Assembly (NCBI GenBank): GCA_938002605.1
Contig: CALLAF010000025.1
Span: 120,638-158,070 of the forward strand
Direction of reading: 5' to 3'
Source of the DNA: an uncultured Paracoccaceae bacterium
GTDB taxonomy: Bacteria > Pseudomonadota > Alphaproteobacteria > Rhodobacterales > Rhodobacteraceae
DNA length: 37,433 nt
Part shown: positions 1 through 8,109 of the stretch, in pieces
How positions within the stretch are numbered: the stretch's first letter is position 1
How the letters are laid out: each line of letters begins with the position of its first letter
The notes under the pieces: generated by a model
Told to the model about the DNA's origin: nothing
Seen by the model: the letters and a program-made list of their open reading frames with translations, nothing else
Databases searched by the model: none
Position numbers and translations under genes: made by a program

Positions 1-684
1 AATCTCGGCCTCGAAATCTTCAAGCTCTGTACGCGCTTGTGCCATATAGACACCCGCTTTTTCCATGAACCAGCTTTTGGCTTCGTGGATATCGTGTTCA
101 TCTTCGATGTCGCCGACGACCTGTTCGATCAGATCTTCGATCGTGACCAACCCATCTGTGCCGCCGTATTCATCGATCACAAGCGCCATGTGAATGCGTT
201 CTGCCTGCATCTTTTGCAACAAGACACCTAGTGGCATTGAGGGTGGAACAAACAACAGCGGCCGCGCAGTTTCGCGCAGATCCAATTCAGGTGTCTCACC
301 GTTGAACCCGTGAAGCAGCGCAAAGTCCTTCAAATTCACAATGCCAACAGGCGTGTCCAATGTGCCGTCATAAAGCGGCAAGCGCGTGAGCCCGCTATCA
401 CGAAACACTTTGACCAAATCATCTTTGGAAATGCCCAAAGGCACAGCGACAATATCCGTTTTCGGGACAGCCACGTCTTCGACCCGCTTACGACGCAGGT
501 TCAGCATGCCTAAAACGGATTGTGGTGTTTGGTTGACTTCGCTTGGCGCATCCTCATCTGTCTGAGGCATCGCCTGCGGCTGAAAAACATAGCGTAGCCG
601 GGCCCAAAACCCTGGAGCCGTCACATTTTGATCCATTTGCGCGCTTTGCGCTGCGATAGATGGACCGTCGTTGGAGTCGCCCAT
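1..684 (-). CDS. CorC/HlyC-type CBS-domain protein, 3' end outside the window
   Basis: This reading frame starts at an ATG at 684 and stays open to the window edge, so 228 residues of the N-terminal part are visible. The start has a GGAAG ribosome site close upstream. The protein has no membrane segments in the visible part. It carries a paired CBS region, seen in stretches such as TDIVAVPLGISKDDLV, DTPVGIVNLKD and EYGGTDGLVTIEDLIEQVVGDIEDEHD, the last being the hallmark of the CorC/HlyC (hemolysin-like, magnesium/cobalt efflux associated) family. It is the last gene of a miaB-phoH-ybeY-corC run, a common alphaproteobacterial order, and lies 30 bases after ybeY. The role in ion homeostasis is inferred from the family; the transporter-associated C-terminal domain is off the window. 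Confidence 0.88.
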   Translation of the reverse strand, partial: MGDSNDGPSIAAQSAQMDQNVTAPGFWARLRYVFQPQAMPQTDEDAPSEVNQTPQSVLGMLNLRRKRVEDVAVPKTDIVAVPLGISKDDLVKVFRDSGLTRLPLYDGTLDTPVGIVNLKDFALLHGFNGETPELDLRETARPLLFVPPSMPLGVLLQKMQAERIHMALVIDEYGGTDGLVTIEDLIEQVVGDIEDEHDIHEAKSWFMEKAGVYMAQARTELEDFEAEI

Positions 685-714
685 TTCTTCCTTACCTATG
701 CGGGCAAAATCGCC

Positions 715-1206
715 CTAATCTTCCCTATATGGGTCACAAACACCCAGTTTGCCAAGTATCTCGACCTCTAATCGTTCCATCAAGGTGGCGTCTTTGTCAC
801 GCTCGTGATCATAACCGAGCAAATGCAACGTTCCATGAACAAGTAAATGAAGCGTGTGATCCTGCATCGACCTGCCTGCCTCTTGCGCCTCGCGCGCGCA
901 GGTTTCAAAGGCAATCGCAATATCGCCCAGCTCTGCATCCATTGGTAAATCAGGGGCTACAGGCGTGACGCCATCCACATCTGCGCCGCGCTCATCAGAG
1001 GGCCAACTCAGCACATTGGTCGCAGTTTCTTTGTCGCGAAAGTCAGCATTCAGCACGGCAATCCGCGCGTCATCACAGGCCAAGAGGCTGATTTCAAATT
1101 CATCAGGATCATAGCCCAAATGCGCCAAAGTGGCGTCACATGCCCGTGCTGCAAGGGCGTCGATCCCATCCCAACGGGGGTCTTCGGTGATGCAGTCAAC
1201 CGCCAT
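715..1206 (-). CDS. ybeY: Endoribonuclease YbeY (rRNA maturation factor)
   Basis: This 163-residue protein has the full YbeY metal-binding signature H-G-T-L-H-L-L-G-Y-D-H near its C-terminus (three histidines), plus the family region with RIAVLNADFRDKETATNVLSWP. YbeY is a zinc-dependent RNase acting in 16S rRNA 3' end maturation and ribosome quality control. The length is normal for the family. It begins one base after the stop of the preceding EF-hand gene, so it is very likely cotranslated with it, and it is followed by corC. The phoH-ybeY-corC order supports the call; the unusual point is the extra gene between phoH and ybeY. Confidence 0.95.
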   Translation of the reverse strand: MAVDCITEDPRWDGIDALAARACDATLAHLGYDPDEFEISLLACDDARIAVLNADFRDKETATNVLSWPSDERGADVDGVTPVAPDLPMDAELGDIAIAFETCAREAQEAGRSMQDHTLHLLVHGTLHLLGYDHERDKDATLMERLEVEILGKLGVCDPYRED

Positions 1207-1207
1207 T

Positions 1208-2749
1208 TCAAAAAGTAAATGCTGCGCGGATTGGACAGTCGTCTTGGCCGTGCCAAATACCGGTTGTATCGTCTAAGACACACGCATCTGCGATACCACT
1301 GGTTGGCATTTCTATTCCTGCATCCACGATGAAGTTTCTATTTCTCAATGCCGGCAGGTCTGCGATTGGCTTCAAGATTCGATAGGTATTCTCATTCTCT
1401 ACGCTCAAGACCCCCAAATCAACCAATTCAAGCAGCCGCATCGTAGCAGACAGCGGATTGGCCTCGACCTGCCTTGGGTTCGTTAAAATCTGCGCCGGAT
1501 CGACATAAACCATCCCTGCGCTGTTGCGCGCTAGCAGTCGCCAGAAATGGTGTGATTTTTCGTGATCAAAAACGCGCGGGGGACGTGGAACAAGTTCACT
1601 TCCGGACCAATCATACGACAGCATGGTACGATTGAAGTTCTTGTCCGTTATGTCCAACGGTTCAAGATAGTCACTTTCGCTATAGCTCGGGACGCTTACA
1701 TGCGCGACATTCTCTAATCGGAGGATTTGTTCAACCTGCGTCCGAAACAGGACCGATGCGCGTGCACGTTGATATGCATAGAAATCGGCACGCCTTTCTT
1801 CATCATGTGGACTCATAAAAGAAATTGGATAAGAGTTTAAAAAAGCAAGACACAGCGGTTCATTCTGGACTGTGACGGCATCAGTCGGCAATCCAGAAAC
1901 GCCGATCCCTTTGCCATAGCCGATCATCTGGCGCACTCTAGATACGTCACCTTCGAACAGCACGATCATATCACTGCGCGCACCAACAACGATAAATAGC
2001 GGCGTGGTCCCGTCTTCGATATTCACAACCATCGTTGATGCCGGGGAATGATCACCAAATCCTACATTTACCGACGCATTGCTGCTACTGGCAGTCAACA
2101 CGATCAGCTCGTCTTGTGCGTTTGGCATCGGCAGACCGCAGGTCGCCAGTTCACCACGTTGATCTTCGTCCTGAAAAACATCGTAATTCCCGGTTTCGTA
2201 AAGCGTTTCAAACGCTGCGATATCGTCACCGGTCATCACCCCGTCAGCATTCATATCAAGCTGCGATAGGCGCTCGTAATCAATATCCGCGTATAAAACC
2301 AGATCACTGACGTCCCCATCAATAGTTAGCAACTCTGACGCCATGACAGGTTCGTCATCATTCAAATCAAATCTGTCATCCGCAGCACTCGTGTCTTGCG
2401 CAGCAGTACCAAAATGCAAGAGGAGGTCGCCCAACGCGATACCACCGTATGGGTTTCGATCAACGGACACCGAGGATAACTGCGATCCTCGTCGCAACAA
2501 TGCCAAAGCGCTCTCACGCTCGAAACGTAGAGCGTCTCGCCTATATGGCGGCCCTTCACTTAAGAGTTTTTCAACCTCGATGTTCATTGAGTTGTTACGG
2601 CTAAAGCCCTCAAGCAATGATCGATCGCTGCGAAGGTAACGATAGATTAACTTATCTTCATAAGGGTCTTCCGGTGGTTCCCAAACGGATTCAGCCAATG
2701 CCCCACTCGCAGCAAAGAGGCACCAAAAAAGGATTGGGCTAAATTTCAC
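1208..2749 (-). CDS. Unrecognised secreted protein with an EF-hand/dockerin-type calcium loop
   Basis: This is a 513-residue protein that I cannot assign to a named family. Visible features are an N-terminal signal peptide (hydrophobic core then ALAES, cleavage near residue 20) and one EF-hand-like loop at residues 165-176 (D-M-N-A-D-G-V-M-T-G-D-D, with acidic residues at the metal positions). Four cysteines in the mature part could form disulfides. It starts at GTG, overlapping the phoH stop by four bases (GTGA), and ends one base before ybeY, so it is embedded in a conserved RNA-maturation operon although the protein is exported. This looks like an insertion into the usual phoH-ybeY pair. 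A periplasmic or surface calcium-binding role is inference only. Confidence 0.75.
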   Translation of the reverse strand: MKFSPILFWCLFAASGALAESVWEPPEDPYEDKLIYRYLRSDRSLLEGFSRNNSMNIEVEKLLSEGPPYRRDALRFERESALALLRRGSQLSSVSVDRNPYGGIALGDLLLHFGTAAQDTSAADDRFDLNDDEPVMASELLTIDGDVSDLVLYADIDYERLSQLDMNADGVMTGDDIAAFETLYETGNYDVFQDEDQRGELATCGLPMPNAQDELIVLTASSSNASVNVGFGDHSPASTMVVNIEDGTTPLFIVVGARSDMIVLFEGDVSRVRQMIGYGKGIGVSGLPTDAVTVQNEPLCLAFLNSYPISFMSPHDEERRADFYAYQRARASVLFRTQVEQILRLENVAHVSVPSYSESDYLEPLDITDKNFNRTMLSYDWSGSELVPRPPRVFDHEKSHHFWRLLARNSAGMVYVDPAQILTNPRQVEANPLSATMRLLELVDLGVLSVENENTYRILKPIADLPALRNRNFIVDAGIEMPTSGIADACVLDDTTGIWHGQDDCPIRAAFTF

Positions 2750-3759
2750 GATACCTCATCTGCCTCGTAGGCGTCGATAATCGCGGCGACTAGTGGGTGG
2801 CGCACGACATCTTTGGAGGTGAAATAATTAAAGCTGATTTTTGGGATATGGTTCAACAAACGTTCGGCGTCACGTAGCCCTGAATTCACCCCGCGCGGCA
2901 AATCGATTTGTGTGCGGTCGCCGGTGATCACCATGCGTGACCCTTCGCCAAGGCGGGTCAGAAACATCTTCATCTGCATAGATGTCGCGTTTTGCGCTTC
3001 GTCCAGCACAACAAAGGCATTCGATAGCGTCCGCCCACGCATAAAGGCCAAGGGCGCGATTTCGATCACCTTTTCTTCCATCATTTTCGCGGCTTGCTTG
3101 CCCGGCAAAAAGTCGTTCAACGCATCATAAAGCGGCTGCATGTAAGGATCGACTTTGTCTTTCATATCGCCGGGCAGATAGCCTAGTTTCTCCCCCGCTT
3201 CGACAGCAGGGCGCGACAGGATAATTTTGTCAACGTGGCCAGAAATCAGCATATTCACGCCAACAGCAACGGCCAAATAAGTTTTACCTGTCCCCGCCGG
3301 GCCAATGCCAAATGCAAGCTCTTTATCGAACAGCGATTTGACATAGGCCTTTTGCGCGTCGGTGCGCGGTTCAATCAGCTTCTTGCGCGTTTTGATTTCG
3401 ACCCGCGCGTTTTCACCTTTGAACATTTCGGTTTGCTCGGTCGGGCCAGCGGGACCACGGATCGTTTCTGGGCCCATGCGCAATTCGCGGTCAATGTCGC
3501 CGGGATCTAAACTGCGCCCAGCCTCAAGACGCCCATAAAGCGATTTAAGAACCTCTTGCGCGGTTTCACGTGCGGCTGTGCCGCCCAACACATCAAGCTG
3601 GTTACCACGGCGTAGGATCTGCACACCCAAACTGTTTTCTATGGTCGTCAAATTGCGATCAAATTCGCCGCAAAGGTCAATCAATAAAAAGTTGTCAGGA
3701 AATTCTAGCGTAACTTCGGTGACAACATCGTCGGTGAGGGTCGGTGCTCCAGTGGCCAA
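2746..3759 (-). CDS. PhoH-family ATPase (PhoH-like, YbeZ type)
   Basis: The protein has the PhoH P-loop (GPAGTGKTYLAVAVG) and the Walker B stretch FVVLDEAQNAT, followed by the sensor region VITGDRTQIDLP. It is a cytoplasmic ATPase that is usually encoded beside YbeY and acts with it in RNA metabolism. I chose the TTG at 3759 as start because a strong AAAGGAGA site lies five bases before it; this gives 337 residues and the N-terminus MATGAPTLTDD. A longer frame reaches a TTG at 3828, but its extra residues do not look like family sequence. No ATG with a comparable ribosome site is available. It is followed by the EF-hand gene with a four-base overlap. Confidence 0.93.
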   Translation of the reverse strand: MATGAPTLTDDVVTEVTLEFPDNFLLIDLCGEFDRNLTTIENSLGVQILRRGNQLDVLGGTAARETAQEVLKSLYGRLEAGRSLDPGDIDRELRMGPETIRGPAGPTEQTEMFKGENARVEIKTRKKLIEPRTDAQKAYVKSLFDKELAFGIGPAGTGKTYLAVAVGVNMLISGHVDKIILSRPAVEAGEKLGYLPGDMKDKVDPYMQPLYDALNDFLPGKQAAKMMEEKVIEIAPLAFMRGRTLSNAFVVLDEAQNATSMQMKMFLTRLGEGSRMVITGDRTQIDLPRGVNSGLRDAERLLNHIPKISFNYFTSKDVVRHPLVAAIIDAYEADEVS

Positions 3760-3865
3760 ATGGCTCTCCTTTGAATCGGTATAAATCCAGCTTGGCAAGG
3801 GAATGCTGCGGGCGCAAGAACCGATCAAAGATTGTCACGTGAATGACATCAAAAAGGTGTGTCTA

Positions 3866-3898
3866 AGCGAATATTTGTACATATTTGGTAGATTCGCT
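3866..3898. other. Inverted repeat between miaB and phoH
   Basis: Seven-base arms AGCGAAT and ATTCGCT are separated by 19 AT-rich bases in the gap between the miaB stop and the phoH start. No T-tract follows on either strand, so it is not a convincing intrinsic terminator. It could be part of the phoH control region or a weak hairpin downstream of miaB. The role is unknown. Confidence 0.3.
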
Positions 3899-3927
3899 GC
3901 AGTTTGATACCTATCCGGGGCGCCGTA

Positions 3928-5235
3928 TTAAATCAGCTCTCCCTTGAGCGAATTCGCCGCGTCATCAACGATTTTTACCTTACGCACCGTGCCGATGACA
4001 TCAATCGGGGCCTCGGCAAAGACGGCGTGTAGATATTCGGATTTACCAATCATTTGCCCGGCTTCGCGGCCTGATTTTTCGAACAACACGTTGACCTCAC
4101 GGCCAACCATAGAAGCTTGGGTCGCCTGTTGCTGTTCGCGCAGCAAGCCCTGCAACCGCTGCAAACGCTCGTTCATCACGTCTTCGGGTAGCTGCAGTTT
4201 TTCGGCGGCTGGGGTGCCTGGGCGGGTCGAATATTTGAACGAATAGGCCTGCCCGTAATGCACATCACGTACAAGCTGCATGGTGTCTTCGAAATCTTGA
4301 TCCGTCTCACCGGGGAAACCCACGATGAAATCACCTGATAACAGCAAATCCGGGCGGGCCGCACGAATACGTTCGATCAGGCGCAGATACCCTTCGCCCG
4401 TATGCTTACGGTTCATCGCCTTGAGAATGCGGTCAGAGCCTGATTGCACGGGTAAGTGCAAATAAGGCATCAGTTTTTCACATGTGCCGTGCGCCTCAAT
4501 CAGTGCGTCATCCATGTCGTTTGGGTGACTTGTGGTAAAGCGGATGCGTTCCAGCCCATCGACCTTGTCGAGTTCCCAGATCAGCCCAGCCAAACCACCT
4601 GCGTGCCCGTGATAGGCATTCACGTTTTGGCCCAGCAACGTGATTTCACGCACACCTGCTTCAACCAATTCTTGTGCTTCGCGGATAACCCTATCAGAGG
4701 CACGTGATACTTCGGCGCCGCGGGTATAGGGCACGACACAGAACGCACAGAACTTGTCGCAACCTTCTTGTACGGTCAGGAACGCAGTTGGCCCACGCTT
4801 AGCTTTGCTACGTGCCTTAAGGGCTGCGAATTTATCATCGTCGGGGAAATCGGTATCCAGCGCCTTGGCCCCGGTCTGCACCGCATCATCCATCGCAGGA
4901 AGTCGGTGATAGCTTTGTGGGCCAACGACCAAATCCACCATTGGCGCGCGGCGCATGATTTCTTCGCCCTCAGCCTGAGCAACGCAGCCTGCAATTCCGA
5001 TCTTCAGATTGGGGTTTTCAGCCTTCAGCGGTTTCATACGCCCCAGTTCAGAATAAACCTTTTCCGCCGCCTTTTCGCGGATGTGGCAGGTATTAAGCAG
5101 AATCATATCCGCATCTTCGGGAGTCTTAGTTTCCACATAGCCCTTGCCGCCCAGTGCTTCGGCCATGCGTTCGCTGTCATAGACGTTCATCTGACAGCCG
5201 TAGGTCTTGATAAATAGCTTTTTGGGCGCGGACAT
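3928..5235 (-). CDS. miaB: tRNA-2-methylthio-N6-dimethylallyladenosine synthase MiaB
   Basis: This radical-SAM methylthiotransferase modifies A37 of tRNAs reading UNN codons. Counting from the ATG at 5235 (435 residues), the N-terminal MTTase domain shows its three cluster cysteines at C14 (YGCQMN), C50 (NTCHIREKA) and C84. The radical-SAM motif CX3CX2C is C159-C163-C166 in [18 protein letters not shown]-terminal TRAM-like region ([19 protein letters not shown]) completes the architecture. An ATG six bases upstream (5241) is also in frame, but AAGG lies only one base before it and seven bases before the 5235 ATG, so I prefer 5235. It heads the miaB-phoH-ybeY-corC run. Confidence 0.96.
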   Translation of the reverse strand: MSAPKKLFIKTYGCQMNVYDSERMAEALGGKGYVETKTPEDADMILLNTCHIREKAAEKVYSELGRMKPLKAENPNLKIGIAGCVAQAEGEEIMRRAPMVDLVVGPQSYHRLPAMDDAVQTGAKALDTDFPDDDKFAALKARSKAKRGPTAFLTVQEGCDKFCAFCVVPYTRGAEVSRASDRVIREAQELVEAGVREITLLGQNVNAYHGHAGGLAGLIWELDKVDGLERIRFTTSHPNDMDDALIEAHGTCEKLMPYLHLPVQSGSDRILKAMNRKHTGEGYLRLIERIRAARPDLLLSGDFIVGFPGETDQDFEDTMQLVRDVHYGQAYSFKYSTRPGTPAAEKLQLPEDVMNERLQRLQGLLREQQQATQASMVGREVNVLFEKSGREAGQMIGKSEYLHAVFAEAPIDVIGTVRKVKIVDDAANSLKGELI

Positions 5236-5347
5236 GTGCATGCCTTGGGTTGGGGTGATTTAGGTGCGTCATAGCGGCTTGGCCGATTGCTTGCAATGCG
5301 GGGCGAATTATCACAGTTTACCGCGACCCTATCCGGACAGGCGACTG

Positions 5348-6211
5348 ATGCACTACCCCGACCTCCCTTCTCTGATTTCAGACGCAAAATCGACGCTCGC
5401 GCGCGGGCCAATCGCCTTGATCCTCGTTGAAGACGACGTTGAAATCGCAGGCACAATCGCCCATCAGCTTAAGCTTGGGTTTCGGCAAGTGGTGGTCTTT
5501 TGTCCGATAGACGTTCAAATGCCCAACGATCTGGCGGCCAATGTCCTCCGCGTCGATTTTGATGTGACCGCCGAGGGCGCGCTAGCGATGATTAATAACG
5601 CAATCATCAAGGCCGCGCCGGGACAGTGGATTTACTACTGCTATAATGCCGAATACCTGATGTTTCCCTTCTGCGAGACCCGCAGTATTGGCGAATTGCT
5701 AACGTTCATGACAGAAGAGCGCCGCGACAGCGTGATGTCCTATACCATCGACCTTTATGCGCGCGACCTGACACGAACCCCCAATGCGGTCGACCCGCAA
5801 GTCGCCTATTTCGATCGCAGCGGATATTTTGCCTTGGCCCGCCAAGACCGTGAAGGGAATAGGCAAGAGCGCCAAATGAACATCCATGGTGGGCTACGGT
5901 GGCGATACGAAGAACATATTGCCAAGGCGCGGCAGCGACTCGATCGGGCCTCACTGTACCGTGCGGTGCCGGGGCTGCAAATGGCCGCAGACGGGACATT
6001 CTCAGCGCCAGAACACAACACGGTATCTTGCCCTTGGCACAATAATTTGACGGTCGCGACAGCTTCATTTCGGACGGCAAAGGCGCTCCGCCGTAACCCC
6101 GGCAGTCGCCACGCGATTGATACGTTTTATGGGGCGCATTCCGAAAGCTTTAGCTGGTCATCGCAACAGCTTTTGGATTTAGGCCTGATTGAACCGGGAC
6201 AATGGTTCTGA
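5348..6211 (+). CDS. Conserved glycosyltransferase-like protein of Rhodobacteraceae
   Basis: This protein of 287 residues, starting at the ATG at 5348 (MHYPDLPSL), looks like a GT-A/GT2-fold protein conserved in this family. Support comes from the nucleotide-binding-fold N-terminus (PIALILVEDDVEIAGTIAHQ), the stretch WIYYCYNAEYLMFPFCETRSIGELL, and the ending QQLLDLGLIEPGQWF. At the place where a metal-binding DxD would be expected the sequence reads YNAEYL, so catalysis is uncertain. An upstream in-frame start at 5264 would add 28 unlikely residues. It is divergent from miaB. Its stop lies directly beside the left REP palindrome, and its last 62 bases are overlapped by the convergent transposase frame. 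The substrate is unknown. Confidence 0.7.
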   Translation: MHYPDLPSLISDAKSTLARGPIALILVEDDVEIAGTIAHQLKLGFRQVVVFCPIDVQMPNDLAANVLRVDFDVTAEGALAMINNAIIKAAPGQWIYYCYNAEYLMFPFCETRSIGELLTFMTEERRDSVMSYTIDLYARDLTRTPNAVDPQVAYFDRSGYFALARQDREGNRQERQMNIHGGLRWRYEEHIAKARQRLDRASLYRAVPGLQMAADGTFSAPEHNTVSCPWHNNLTVATASFRTAKALRRNPGSRHAIDTFYGAHSESFSWSSQQLLDLGLIEPGQWF

Positions 6212-6695
6212 CCCCGGGTGGATCAAGATCCACCCTACGTTTGTGGAGCGACGTATAGGGCCAATCAGATGGTGTATCGACCAGCCCAGCGGTGACAGGG
6301 GCCGTGATGATAAGGTGGTCATGCAGGTCGTAGTCCGCCTGATCACGAATTACACGCTCCCAGAATCGGCGCTGCCAGATACCCTTTTCACCGGGGCGCA
6401 ATCTAGACTGTGGCCGTTTGGCAGGGGCTGGACAATGGCGCGAAAAGGTCGATTTTATCAATCGCCAACGTTTAGAATAATCGGCGTCGTCGGGCGGTAA
6501 CGTCCATATCATATGCAGCTTGTTTGGCAAGATGACCGCCGCATTGATGTCAAACGGCCAGCGCTGCATGCAAAGACTGGTTACACTTCGCAAAAGATCA
6601 ATCCGATCGACCAAAAGCGTTGAGCCCGCGTCGCGTAACTGGACAGAAAAGAAATAGGTGCCGCCGGGCACATAGCGCCTGCGATAATTTGACAT
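6150..6695 (-). CDS. REP-associated tyrosine transposase (RAYT), catalytically degenerate
   Basis: The 181-residue frame matches the Y1_Tnp/REP-associated transposase family: NYRRRYVPGGTYFFSVQL at the N-terminus, then AAVILPNKLHMIWTLPPDDADYS, WRLIKSTFSRH and GIWQRRFWERVIRDQADY. Family members carry an H-U-H motif and a catalytic tyrosine in a Y-x-x-x-N-P context. Here the first histidine is K59 (KLH), and the tyrosine and asparagine positions read L128 and A132 (HLIITAPV), so the enzyme is very probably inactive. The frame runs on through the left REP palindrome, adding RRVDLDPPG-type residues from about 153, and ends inside the neighbouring gene, so the original C-terminus appears lost. Confidence 0.82.
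   Translation of the reverse strand: MSNYRRRYVPGGTYFFSVQLRDAGSTLLVDRIDLLRSVTSLCMQRWPFDINAAVILPNKLHMIWTLPPDDADYSKRWRLIKSTFSRHCPAPAKRPQSRLRPGEKGIWQRRFWERVIRDQADYDLHDHLIITAPVTAGLVDTPSDWPYTSLHKRRVDLDPPGVRTIVPVQSGLNPKAVAMTS
6212..6239 (+). repeat. REP-like palindrome, left of the RAYT gene
   Basis: Contains GGGTGGATCAAGATCCACCC followed by TACG (6216-6239), an almost perfect palindrome with an AA centre. The same 24 bases occur in inverted orientation at 6738-6761, on the other side of the transposase gene. Paired inverted REPs around a RAYT are the expected arrangement of such elements. Confidence 0.85.
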
Positions 6696-6737
6696 CGCCC
6701 AACTGTGACACGGTATTGGTTAAGTTTAGGTGAAGCC

Positions 6738-6764
6738 CGTAGGGTGGATCTTGATCCACCCCGG
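6738..6764 (-). repeat. REP-like palindrome, right of the RAYT gene
   Basis: This is the inverted partner of the 6216-6239 copy, reading CGTA then GGGTGGATCTTGATCCACCC on the plus strand. It lies between the transposase start and the stop of the membrane protein gene, whose stop codon abuts it at 6765. Confidence 0.85.
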
Positions 6765-7481
6765 CTAGGCGTCCGGAGTTGATTTCAGGACCCCTTGGCG
6801 CGCCAATTTTTTTACCAGCGCAATATCAGCCTTGCCTTTGACCAACCACGACAGGCCAAACGCCCATATCCCGATTGCTTCCAGCCAAAATACCAGATTA
6901 TAGCTGACCACGGCTGCTTTTGGCGCGCCGCTGCCAAGTATCTTGACCGCAGAAGCACCCGCGATTCCCACCAACGATGCCACGATAACCCAGCCGCAAA
7001 ACAGATAAATCCGCTTACGGACAGGTTTGGCCATGCGCGTAAATTTATTCAGACAAAATATCGCCAAACAGCTAAAAAACACCAATGCCGATGCATAGTG
7101 AAACATCGGGCTTGTGCTTATTCCAACCATTTTTTGGGTCATTGTCGCGATCTGGGCTGTCGGGCTTTCATTGGGAAACAAGGCCACGCCAAACGCAGAT
7201 AGCCCCGCGATGGTGCCCAACCAATCATCATCAATCATATCGCCCGGCTGCCGCCCGTAGCCACGATAGCAAATCAAGAACACCCCAATCGCGCAAAGCG
7301 TGCCGACAAAGATATCGCGATATGTCGTATGATAAAAATCGCTGATCGAGGGTTCAAGATGCCGCACATCAAATAGCCCACCCAAGATCAACACCAGTGG
7401 CAAGCCCATGCCCAGAAGGCCCAGCGCCGTGCGCACCCGGTGATAAGATTGCACCATATCTCTGTGTTGTTCATGCGGCAT
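6765..7481 (-). CDS. Polytopic membrane protein of unknown function
   Basis: The 238-residue protein has about six hydrophobic membrane spans. A conserved-looking stretch SISDFYHTTYRDIFVGTLCAIGVFLICYRGYG follows the first span, resembling uncharacterised DUF998-like membrane families. A second polar loop carries MIDDDWLGTIAGL and FPNESPTAQ. No catalytic motif is evident. It lies 64 bases downstream of irr on the same strand. Its ribosome site (AAAGG, eight bases before the ATG) falls inside a large AT-rich palindrome at 7488-7510, which may control it. Function unknown; the membrane location is clear. Confidence 0.7.
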   Translation of the reverse strand: MPHEQHRDMVQSYHRVRTALGLLGMGLPLVLILGGLFDVRHLEPSISDFYHTTYRDIFVGTLCAIGVFLICYRGYGRQPGDMIDDDWLGTIAGLSAFGVALFPNESPTAQIATMTQKMVGISTSPMFHYASALVFFSCLAIFCLNKFTRMAKPVRKRIYLFCGWVIVASLVGIAGASAVKILGSGAPKAAVVSYNLVFWLEAIGIWAFGLSWLVKGKADIALVKKLARQGVLKSTPDA

Positions 7482-7487
7482 ATCAAT

Positions 7488-7510
7488 TACCTTTATTTAA
7501 AAATAAGGTA
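7488..7510. promoter_or_regulatory. AT-rich palindrome overlapping the ribosome site of the membrane protein gene
   Basis: A 23-base near-palindrome has outer arms TACCTT and AAGGTA and an AT-only centre with one mismatch pair per arm. It lies between the irr stop and the downstream membrane protein start, seven bases before that ATG, and includes its AAAGG ribosome site. It could be an operator for an unknown dimeric regulator or an RNA hairpin that hides the ribosome site. It does not match the Irr box (ICE) or a Fur box that I know. Confidence 0.5.
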
Positions 7511-7545
7511 TATATGCGAAAGCTTGGTCAAACGCGCAAGCGGTG

Positions 7546-7962
7546 CTATTTGCGGCGTAGCCGGATCACAACATCCACGGAAGCGATTTCAGCACCGTCC
7601 GGCGCATGCGGCACCCGCGCAATTTCCAGCTGCTCAGCCGGCGCATCGGTCAAATGCCCGGTGTCTTCCCAGTAAAAATGTGGGTGGTCTGTCATATTGG
7701 TATCAAAATAGCTTTTGGCACCATCAACCGTGATTTCGCGCATTAAGCCAACATCACAAAACGCGCGCAGCGTATTGTAAACCGTTGCCAGTGATACTTT
7801 TTCGCCCGCTATAGATGCGGCGTCAAACAGGCTTTCCGCGGTTACATGGCGGTCTTGTCCATCGCCGACCAATAGGTTGGCAAGCGTCATCCGTTGCCGT
7901 GTTGGGCGCAACCCTGCCCCCGAAAGCCAGTCTGTGCTACGCTGAATTGTGATATCTGTCAT
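7546..7962 (-). CDS. irr: Iron response regulator Irr (Fur superfamily)
   Basis: This 138-residue Fur-superfamily protein has the typical winged-helix segment (GLRPTRQRMTLANLLV ... SLATVYNTLRAFCDVGLMREI) and the stretch HPHFYWEDTGHLTDAPAEQLEI, which I recognise from alphaproteobacterial Irr. H93 and H95 belong to the HPHF motif implicated in heme or metal sensing. Irr represses or activates iron and heme genes according to heme status. The gene is divergent from fabA, an arrangement seen in Rhodobacteraceae. A good -35/-10 pair lies upstream at 7988-8016. The downstream membrane protein may be cotranscribed. Confidence 0.88.
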   Translation of the reverse strand: MTDITIQRSTDWLSGAGLRPTRQRMTLANLLVGDGQDRHVTAESLFDAASIAGEKVSLATVYNTLRAFCDVGLMREITVDGAKSYFDTNMTDHPHFYWEDTGHLTDAPAEQLEIARVPHAPDGAEIASVDVVIRLRRK

Positions 7963-7987
7963 GGCTGCCTGCTTCTTGCTGCCCCCT

Positions 7988-8016
7988 TTATAAGCCTGAA
8001 AAATCTTGTTTCACAA
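7988..8016 (-). promoter_or_regulatory. Predicted sigma-70-type promoter of irr
   Basis: On the minus strand TTGTGA (-35) and TTATAA (-10) are spaced by 17 bases and lie just upstream of irr. Identified by eye only. No clear Irr autoregulatory box was seen. Confidence 0.4.
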
Positions 8017-8109
8017 TGGAAATTCGACATTCAGCGGTCTGACTTGCTCTTGCAAAGCTCCAAGTGATAAAGGTTACCTAACGAAGCAGACAATAATGAG
8101 ACCAAACAA

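Larger units (their letters stand above)
6212..6764. mobile_element. RAYT/REP cassette (about 550 bases)
   Basis: A REP-associated transposase gene bounded by two inverted, 24-base identical REP palindromes. The unit sits exactly between the stop codons of the glycosyltransferase-like gene (6211) and the membrane protein gene (6765), as expected for insertion into a non-essential gap. Enzyme decay suggests an old insertion. No target duplication can be defined. Confidence 0.7.

Noticed and set aside
3866..3898. miaB terminator or small RNA
   Set aside because: Only seven-base arms with a long loop and no T-tract; kept as an inverted repeat without a role.
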